Part shown: positions 58,307 to 64,000 of the stretch, one piece after another
Numbering within the stretch: position 1 is the first letter of the stretch
Layout: every line of letters begins with the position of its first letter
Assembly (NCBI RefSeq): GCF_026965555.1
Contig: NZ_CP114040.1
Location: 7,006,001-7,070,000, forward strand
DNA length: 64,000 nucleotides
DNA from: Nannocystis punicea
Lineage (GTDB): Bacteria > Myxococcota_A > Polyangia > Nannocystales > Nannocystaceae
Direction of reading: 5' to 3'
Made by a program: the position numbers and the translations under genes
Notes under the pieces: generated by a model
What the model was told of the DNA's origin: nothing
Seen by the model: only the letters and a program-made list of their open reading frames with translations
Databases searched by the model: none

Positions 58307-60151
58307 CTATTCGCCGGTCACCGGCGCGACCGACGACGGGCGCCGGAGCGCGCGCAGCAGCGTCCACGGGATGGCGACGGTGAGGGCGGCCTGGACCAGG
58401 CCGAGCAGCGGGCTCAGCTCGGTGAACACGAACACGGACTGGTTGCGGAAGGCGAGCTCATCGCCGGAGCGGGCCCACACCGCCATCTCGCAGAACGCGA
58501 CCGCCAGCATCGCCGTGCACACGCCGGCCCACAGGCGCGAGGCGAACGTCATCGGCGCCACCGCCACGCGCAGGGCCAGCAGCGCGGCGACGACCAGGAA
58601 CCAGCCGGTGTAGAGCAGCGCGACGGGCTGCCACAGCAGCCACATGGACCCCTCGCGGAGCAGCATCGCGGCCAGCAGCAGGTAGAGGCCGGCCCAGCCG
58701 ACGAACTCGCCGACCAGCGAGCCCACCGGCGTGCGGCGCATGGCCGGCGGGACGTCCCCGGTCGGGGCCCGCATCATCAGCAGGATCGCCAGCGGGATCG
58801 ACAGCAGGCCGAGGTTGAGCAGGTAGAACTCCTCGGCGCGCCACGGGTGCGGCGGGTTGGCGGTGGTCACGAGCACCATCGCCACGACCGCCCCGACCAG
58901 CGCCTCGCCGCGGCGCAGCGACACCAGCGAGGTGTTGCCGACCCGGCGAGCCAGCGCGCGCAGGCCGAGGAGCGCCAGGGTCAGCATGCCGACGGCGCCG
59001 ACGAGCACCGGCACGGTCGTGTCGTGCGCCAGGCCGAAGCCCCGGTCGCCGTCGCCGATCCCGAACGCCTGGGCCAGCGAGTGGCTGGCGGCCGCCTGCG
59101 GCAGCAGGGCCAGGGTGCCGGCTGTCCGTTCGGACAGCTCCGACGCGAGCGCCACGCCGACCCCGCCGAGGATGCCGAGGGTCGCCGCCAGCCCGCCGCC
59201 GACCAGCCCGGGCGAGCGGACCTTGCCGAGCGCGAGCCCGGCCAGCTGCCCGAGCATGACGAGGAACGCCCCGCCGGCCAGGACCACGGCGACCAGCGCC
59301 AGCGCGGCCCCGAGGTGACCGACCACCGCCGCCGCCCCCAGCAGGAGCAGCAGCTGCGGCGCCGCCAGCACCCCGACGATCGCCAGCGGCCCGGCGGTCA
59401 GCCCGAGCGCCAGCTCCTGGGCCCGCAGCGCGCTGCCGGCCAGCGGCTGCAGCGTGTTCTCGTGGGTCTCCTGGGCCATCTGCGTGCCCGCCAGCACCGG
59501 CGCGGCCAGCAGCAACAGCAGCAGCAGGGCCCCGCCGGCGAACACCCCCGTCAGGCGCAGCGCGTCGATCGGCGGCAGCGGCGAGGCGTACTGCTCGACC
59601 GCCGGCCGCATCCCTCGCATCACCACCGCCTGCAGCGCCGCGACCTCGTCGGCGTCGTACCAGTTGTACTCCGGCAGGCTGTGCTTGCTGAGCGGAGGGA
59701 CATGCTCTTTCGACCATGTCTCGAGGGCCAGAATTGCATCGCCCTGGAGCTTGCGGTGGGCCCGCGGCGCCTCGCCGACGGCCGCCCGCTGCAGCCGCGA
59801 CTCGGCCATGTCGATCGCGTTGCCGGCCCGGTAGCCGATTTCGTCGTAGCCCGGCGTCTGCCCGGTGAAGCGCCGCTCGAGCTCGCGGCGCAGCCCCGCG
59901 GCGTCCTCGGCCGAGTCGGCGATCAGGACGAAGCGCCGGTCCTCCTGGCGGTGGCGGCTCTCTTCGAGGTCGAAGCCGACCCGCAGCGCGCGCTCGAAAT
60001 CACCTGTCCCGAGGGCCAGCCAGGTGCCGAGCACCGCCGACAGCGCGGCGAGCAGCACGGACAGCCCGAGCAGGCGGCGGCCGCGAGGGCCGCGGAGGGC
60101 CCGGGCGACGAAGGGCCGGGCGGCGGAGCGGATCGAGAGGGCACGAGGCAT
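58307..60151 (-). CDS. ABC-2-type transporter permease
   Basis: 614 residues with about ten transmembrane helices, a large loop between TM1 and TM2 (about 60-200) and the permease hallmark at the second half (LAGTQMAQETHENTLQPLAGSALRAQELALGLTAGPLAIVGVLAAPQ, in which Q-x-x-x-x-E-T-H-E-N-T is typical of ABC-2 exporter families with gating by the ATPase). It is 13 bp downstream of its ATPase. An in-frame element at about 59698-59720 encodes TWSKEHVPPLS. Likely exports a lipid, peptide or sodium; the substrate cannot be inferred. Confidence 0.9.
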   Translation of the reverse strand: MPRALSIRSAARPFVARALRGPRGRRLLGLSVLLAALSAVLGTWLALGTGDFERALRVGFDLEESRHRQEDRRFVLIADSAEDAAGLRRELERRFTGQTPGYDEIGYRAGNAIDMAESRLQRAAVGEAPRAHRKLQGDAILALETWSKEHVPPLSKHSLPEYNWYDADEVAALQAVVMRGMRPAVEQYASPLPPIDALRLTGVFAGGALLLLLLLAAPVLAGTQMAQETHENTLQPLAGSALRAQELALGLTAGPLAIVGVLAAPQLLLLLGAAAVVGHLGAALALVAVVLAGGAFLVMLGQLAGLALGKVRSPGLVGGGLAATLGILGGVGVALASELSERTAGTLALLPQAAASHSLAQAFGIGDGDRGFGLAHDTTVPVLVGAVGMLTLALLGLRALARRVGNTSLVSLRRGEALVGAVVAMVLVTTANPPHPWRAEEFYLLNLGLLSIPLAILLMMRAPTGDVPPAMRRTPVGSLVGEFVGWAGLYLLLAAMLLREGSMWLLWQPVALLYTGWFLVVAALLALRVAVAPMTFASRLWAGVCTAMLAVAFCEMAVWARSGDELAFRNQSVFVFTELSPLLGLVQAALTVAIPWTLLRALRRPSSVAPVTGE

Positions 60152-60164
60152 GGCGGGCTCCTGG

Positions 60165-61130
60165 CTAGTTGACGCGGTCTTCGGACAGGCGGTTATAGAC
60201 GTCTTCGAGGCGGCTGCGGACGCGGCTGCAGGTGACCACGCGGACCCCTGCGCTCACCAGCGCGGCGAGGGCGTCGGCCATGCGGTCCTCGCCGCCGGGG
60301 ATCTGGGCGGTGATGGTCTCGCAGCCGTCCTCGAACCCGCTGGCCTCGATCAGCGCCCGGTGCTGCACCAGCACCTCGCGCGCCCGCTCGCTGCCGGCCC
60401 CGTCCGCGCTCGTCGGCGGCAGCAGCCGCAGCTCGTAGACGAACCGGCGGACCTCGTAGCGCTCGATGATGTCGGCGACGTCGCCGGCGACCACCAGCTT
60501 GCCCTGCTGCAGGATCGCCAGCTGATCGCACAGGTCGTCGAGCTCGCGGAGGATGTGCGACGAGATCAGCACCGTCGCCCCGCGCTCGCGCGTGCGCTGC
60601 AGGATCGCCCGCAGCTCGCTGCGCCCGCGCGGGTCGAGGCCGTCGGCCGGCTCGTCGAGGATGAGCAGCCTCGGCCGGTGCAGCAGGCAGCGGGCGATCA
60701 GCAGCCGCTGGCGCATCCCCTTCGACAGCGAGCCCGCCGGCGCGTCGCGCTTGTCGACCAGGTCGAAGGTCACCAGCATGTCCTCGACCGCCGCGTCGAG
60801 CTCCTTGTCGGGCACGCGGAAGCACTCGCCGAAGAAGCGCAGGTACTCGGCCGGGCTCATGTGCTTGTAGAGCGGATTGCCGTCGCCGAGGAAGCCGATC
60901 GACCGCCGCAGCTCGGCGTCGTCGATCTCCGGGGCCCGGCCGTCGAACCGGATCTCGCCCTCGGTCGGCCGCATCACCGTCGCCAGCATGCGCAGGGTCG
61001 TCGACTTGCCGGCGCCGTTCGGACCGATGAGGCCGCAGATCGAGCCGCTGGGGACCGTCAGGTCGAGGCCGCGGATCGCCCAGCGGTCGCCGTCGTAGGT
61101 CTTGCCGAGGTTCCGCAGGTCGATCCGCAT
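60165..61130 (-). CDS. ABC transporter ATP-binding protein
   Basis: 321 residues. Walker A GPNGAGKS (36-43), signature SLSKGMRQRLLIAR, Walker B LLILDEPADGLDPRGR, switch His in ISSHILREL. The last 90 residues are an extension specific to ABC-2 exporters of the drug/natrium export type. First gene of an operon with the permease. Not tied to any neighbour biosynthetic gene. Confidence 0.95.
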   Translation of the reverse strand: MRIDLRNLGKTYDGDRWAIRGLDLTVPSGSICGLIGPNGAGKSTTLRMLATVMRPTEGEIRFDGRAPEIDDAELRRSIGFLGDGNPLYKHMSPAEYLRFFGECFRVPDKELDAAVEDMLVTFDLVDKRDAPAGSLSKGMRQRLLIARCLLHRPRLLILDEPADGLDPRGRSELRAILQRTRERGATVLISSHILRELDDLCDQLAILQQGKLVVAGDVADIIERYEVRRFVYELRLLPPTSADGAGSERAREVLVQHRALIEASGFEDGCETITAQIPGGEDRMADALAALVSAGVRVVTCSRVRSRLEDVYNRLSEDRVN

Positions 61131-61427
61131 GCCGTTCGCGCGACGAACGCCGCCGCGCCCGCGATTATTTCACCGCATCCGTCCCCGCCCGTCGAGCGCC
61201 CGCGGCCGCGGGCACCTGTCCTTCGAGACATCTTCTCTCCAGGCCGCGGCCCTGCGGCCGGGCACCTCGGGCCCGCGCTCCCGTCGCCCGCCGGAGCCAC
61301 CGCGGGATCCGGGCCGCGTCGCGCCCGATCGCCGGCCGCGGCCTTGCTCCGGCCCACCCCGGTCGGGTCCGCCCGCTCGCGGCGCGGACTTGCGTCACAC
61401 GCTGCTGCGGCGCCCAGATGGCCTGGT

Positions 61428-61943
61428 ATGCTGCGCCGCATGCGACGCCCGCTCATCGCCGCGCTCCTGCTCGCCGCCTGCGGTCCCTCCGCCCCAGCGC
61501 CCACCGAGGTCGCCAAGAGCGCTCCTGCCGAGGCCGCCAAGGCCCCCACCCCGAGCCCGGCGGCCGCGACCGCTTCCACCCCCACCCCCTCCCCCTCTCC
61601 CTCCCCCGCGCCCGGGCCCGTCCGCGCCGAGGAGAAGCTGGCGATCCCGAAAGAGCCGCCGCTCACTCCCGAAGAGATCGCGCTCATCGAGGCCGACCCG
61701 AAGACCCTCACCCCCGATCAGCGCCGCGCGCGGGCCCACGCCCTCCGCCGGAAGATCCTGCAGAACCCCGACAGTCCGCAGGCGCAGCAGCTCGAGAAGC
61801 TGCGCCGCGAGGTCGAGGCCGGCGTGGTCAAGCCGGAGCTCCCGCCCAAGTCCGGCGACTCCGGCAAGGGCCTCACCCTCCACGCCCCCGGCCCGGCCAA
61901 CCCCGCGCCCGCGCCCGCACCCGCACCCGCGCCCGCGCCGTGA
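61428..61943 (+). CDS. Small lipoprotein, unknown function
   Basis: 171 residues from ATG 61428 (ATG 61440 also possible). Signal MLRRMRRPLIAALLLAAC. Pro/Ala/Thr/Ser linker, then a charged helical segment LTPEEIALIEADPKTLTPDQRRARAHALRRKILQNPDSPQAQQLEKLRREVEAG and an Ala/Pro repeat tail. Structure is unlike a folded enzyme; probably a periplasmic spacer or peptidoglycan-associated lipoprotein. No family is recognised. Confidence 0.7.
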   Translation: MLRRMRRPLIAALLLAACGPSAPAPTEVAKSAPAEAAKAPTPSPAAATASTPTPSPSPSPAPGPVRAEEKLAIPKEPPLTPEEIALIEADPKTLTPDQRRARAHALRRKILQNPDSPQAQQLEKLRREVEAGVVKPELPPKSGDSGKGLTLHAPGPANPAPAPAPAPAPAP

Positions 61944-62520
61944 GCAGCGCCGGCGCTCGCCGCCAGCCCGTCTCCTCCGCCGCGCATGACTGTCCTCCGG
62001 ACCAGGTGCCCGAGCGGTCGAGCCGGCGATGCACTCGCGCTCCGGACTGTCGCCCAGGCCCCGAGCACCTTCGCCTGTCCTTTCGACCAGGCAGACGAGA
62101 CCGGCGGCCCACCTCTTCCTCCGAACGGACGCTCTCGTGGGGGAGACGGCATCCGACTGTCCCTTCGAGCAGACGCACTCGCCGAGACGCCGGCCGCCCG
62201 CCTGCCCTTTCGACCAGGTCACTCCCCCGCCCGCCTGACCTTTCGACCAGGTCGCTCCCCCGCCAGCGCACCCGCCTGCCCTTTCGACCAGGTCACTCCC
62301 CCGCCCGCATGTCCCCGCATGTCTCTTCGACCCGATCACACACCGGGGGCTGTCTCTTCGACCAGGCGTGATGGACACGGGCCGCGAGCCTCCGCCCATC
62401 CGCGCGTAGCTTCCCCATGACTGTCCTTTCGACCTCGCGCATGACCATCCTGTCGCTCCACCCCCTTCGCGCCGCCCCTCGCCCGCGCAGTTCGGCGCCG
62501 CACCTCTCCGGAGGTGCCCC
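61944..62520. repeat. Cluster of TCCTTTCGACCAGG repeats
   Basis: 577 bp without a gene. Between about 62069 and 62440 a 33-44 bp unit recurs, core CGCCTGCCCTTTCGACCAGGTC, clearest at 62199, 62232 and 62273, with degenerate copies at 62070, 62155 and 62350. Two further units carry CATGTCCCC and CATGTCTC, linking the CCAGG variant to the CATGTCC family. Confidence 0.85.
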
Positions 62521-63306
62521 GTGAGCGACGAGGGCCGCCTGATCGAGACCGTCCTGGCGCCGGGGCTCGTGCGCTGGACGATCAGCAACCCGCGCAAGCG
62601 CAACGCCCTCTCCCCCGTCATGCTCGCCGCCATCGAGGCCGGCGCGCGGGCGCTCCGCGGCGAGGTCGTCCTGCTCGACGCGGCCCCGGGGCCCTGCTTC
62701 TGCGCCGGCTTCGACCTCGACGCCTTGCCCGAAGGACAGGTCGACGCTCCGACCGCCGCGGCCCCCGACGCCCCGCTGATCACCGCCTCCGCTGCGCTGC
62801 AGGCCTGCGACGCCCTGGTCGTCGCCGTCGTCCACGGCGAGGTGTTCGGCGCCGGCGTCGAGCTGGTGGCGGCCTGCGACCTGCGCCTCGCCGCCCACGG
62901 CGTCCGCTTCACCGTCCCGGCCGCGCGCCTCGGCGTCGTCTACCACGCCGAGGGCGTCGCCCTGCTGCAGCGCGTGTTCGGCCCGGCGCTCGCGCGGCGG
63001 TTGCTGCTCGCGGCCGAGGCGATCGGCGCCGACGAGGCCCACCGCGCCGGGGCGCTGCTCGGCCTGCACCCGCCCGACGAGCTGGCCGGCGCCGCCGAGG
63101 CGTTCGCAGCCCGGCTGCGGCAGGGCGCCCCGCAGAGCCTCCGGGCCCACCGCGACCTGCTGCGCGCGCTCGACCGCGGCGGACCGACGGCCGAACAGCT
63201 CGCCGCCCACGAGCAGGCCCGCCGCCTCGCCTACACCAGCGAGGACTTCCGCGAGGGCCGGGCGGCCGCGCGGGAGCGCCGTGCCCCGCGCTTTCGCGGC
63301 AGCTGA
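62521..63306 (+). CDS. Enoyl-CoA hydratase/isomerase family protein
   Basis: 261 residues from GTG 62521, with CCGGAGGTG upstream. Crotonase fold: ISNPRKRNALSPVMLAAIEAG, oxyanion CFCAGFDLDAL, second oxyanion VFGAGVELVAACDLRLA, VVYHAEGVALLQRVFG and TSEDFREGRAAARERR. The catalytic Glu position, after GAGVEL, is occupied by AACD, so hydratase chemistry may be altered. A member of the crotonase superfamily of unclear substrate. An element ALPEGQVD, encoded by CCCGAAGGACAGG at about 62730, is another in-frame relative. Confidence 0.9.
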   Translation: MSDEGRLIETVLAPGLVRWTISNPRKRNALSPVMLAAIEAGARALRGEVVLLDAAPGPCFCAGFDLDALPEGQVDAPTAAAPDAPLITASAALQACDALVVAVVHGEVFGAGVELVAACDLRLAAHGVRFTVPAARLGVVYHAEGVALLQRVFGPALARRLLLAAEAIGADEAHRAGALLGLHPPDELAGAAEAFAARLRQGAPQSLRAHRDLLRALDRGGPTAEQLAAHEQARRLAYTSEDFREGRAAARERRAPRFRGS

Positions 63307-63581
63307 CGCACCTCCGGACCTGCTTCCCCACTCGGGGTTCGGCTCGCTCTGCTGCGAGCAAGGCTACGCCGCCTACCTCGCCGATCCCCGGGCAAGGGCC
63401 GCATGGGTCCGGGCTCCCGCTCACTCCGAGCGACGCCTGCATCGATGCGAGTTCGCACTTGGCCCTGCGCAAGCTGCATGGATGCGAGTCCGTGCCCGCT
63501 CCCGAGCACGTGGTTCGAGGACACCTCCGCGAACCATCGGTCCGCGCCCCGCGCCCCGCGCGTCGTGGTAGACGACCCCGC
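63307..63581. other. Intergenic region, no gene seen
   Basis: 275 bp; two imperfect GCATCGATGCGAGTTCG / GCATGGATGCGAGTCCG copies near 63430 and 63475 are a small local duplication. Confidence 0.4.
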
Positions 63582-64000
63582 GTGGAGCCCCGAGCACACT
63601 GTCCGCAGTGCCGTCGCCCGCGGCAGGTGTGCTGGTGCGACGCTCTCGTGCCGGTGCCCAGCCGCACCCGGGTCGTGTTCCTGCAGCACCCGCGCGAGTT
63701 CAGGGTCGGCGTCGGCACCTGCCGCATGGCCCACCTCTCGCTGCCCGGCTCGCAGCTGCACGTCACCCACGATCCCGACCGCCAGCCTGCCCTCGCCGCG
63801 CTGCTCGCCGCGCCCGACACCCACCTGCTGTTCCCCTCGCCCGACGCCACCGACGTCGACGCCCTCACTCGCGCCCCGCGCACGCTCGTGGTCGTCGACG
63901 GCACGTGGGCCAACGCGCGCAAGCTCGTCGGCCGCAGCGCCCTGCTGCGCGCGCTCCCGCGGCTGTCCTTTCGCCCCGAGTTCGCCAGCAACTACCGGAT
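63582..64000 (+). CDS. DTW-domain tRNA aminocarboxypropyltransferase, 5' part
   Basis: The gene starts with GTG 63582 and runs off the window, about 139 codons seen. N-terminal zinc-like CPQCRRPRQVCWC, then VVFLQHPREFRVGVGTCRMAHLSLPGSQL and VVVDGTWANARKL (the D-x-T-W signature). These are the features of the TapT/YfiP/DTW domain enzymes that add the 3-amino-3-carboxypropyl group from SAM to uridine 47 or 20 of tRNA. Truncated by the window, not by mutation. Confidence 0.88.
   Translation, partial: MEPRAHCPQCRRPRQVCWCDALVPVPSRTRVVFLQHPREFRVGVGTCRMAHLSLPGSQLHVTHDPDRQPALAALLAAPDTHLLFPSPDATDVDALTRAPRTLVVVDGTWANARKLVGRSALLRALPRLSFRPEFASNYR

Noticed and set aside
62069..62440. Short TCGACCAGG repeats as a CRISPR or origin iterons
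   Set aside because: Spacing is irregular, spacers are themselves repetitive, and no replication initiator or cas gene is nearby.

Overview
The window reads as a chromosomal segment of a very GC-rich myxobacterium, most likely a Nannocystis-type member of the Nannocystaceae. This rests on codon use with nearly universal G/C third positions, the large number of Thr/Pro/Ser/Glu-linker lipoproteins, a Myxococcus-type Cys-rich repeat (CGDG...CDDGN), a giant kinase-ATPase-GAF-PAS-histidine kinase hybrid, and genes typical of predatory social delta-proteobacteria. No rRNA, tRNA, prophage, transposase or CRISPR array is visible.

Layout. 1-10 kb: tail of a TylF-type O-methyltransferase, a secreted protein, an amphi-Trp protein, a TPR protein, an unusual EAD-like/TM/LamG protein, a cytochrome P450 with a siderophore-interacting-protein-like reductase, an esterase lipoprotein and a DUF429 protein. 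11-20 kb: a 1988-residue hybrid sensor kinase with a degenerate Ser/Thr kinase domain, then a penta-haem cytochrome lipoprotein overlapping another lipoprotein. 20-28 kb: a TPR protein, an AraC regulator, and a divergent three-gene operon with 4-bp overlaps: an aminotransferase-GNAT-pseudoaminotransferase fusion, a C45 NTN acyltransferase/peptidase and a class III aminotransferase. 28-36 kb: membrane protein, epimerase, MECR-type reductase and several lipoproteins. 35.7-39 kb: a BlaR1-like M56 protease and BlaI repressor divergent from lspA, whose ATG lies inside a 35-bp operator; a second near-identical operator lies 1.9 kb away. 39-47 kb: a glycosyltransferase/methyltransferase pair, then an iron-type operon imelysin, di-haem oxidoreductase, second imelysin and HTTM protein behind a Fur-box-like promoter. 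47-64 kb: lipoproteins, an HxlR regulator, an LDL-receptor class A repeat protein, an HPP permease, an OmpA/TonB-like barrel protein, a ferredoxin reductase, an ABC exporter, an enoyl-CoA hydratase and the start of a DTW (tRNA acp3U) protein.

A second layer runs across all of this: a dispersed short palindrome centred on GGACATGTCC, usually as a small hairpin (ACATGTCC-loop-GGACATGT) or degenerate relatives (CCTGTCC-TTTCGA-CCAGG). It sits between convergent genes as long perfect inverted repeats, expands into local tandem arrays, and is found inside reading frames where it is translated (for example repeated DMSSRT peptides). At least 14 predicted lipoproteins are encoded here alongside the regulated lspA.
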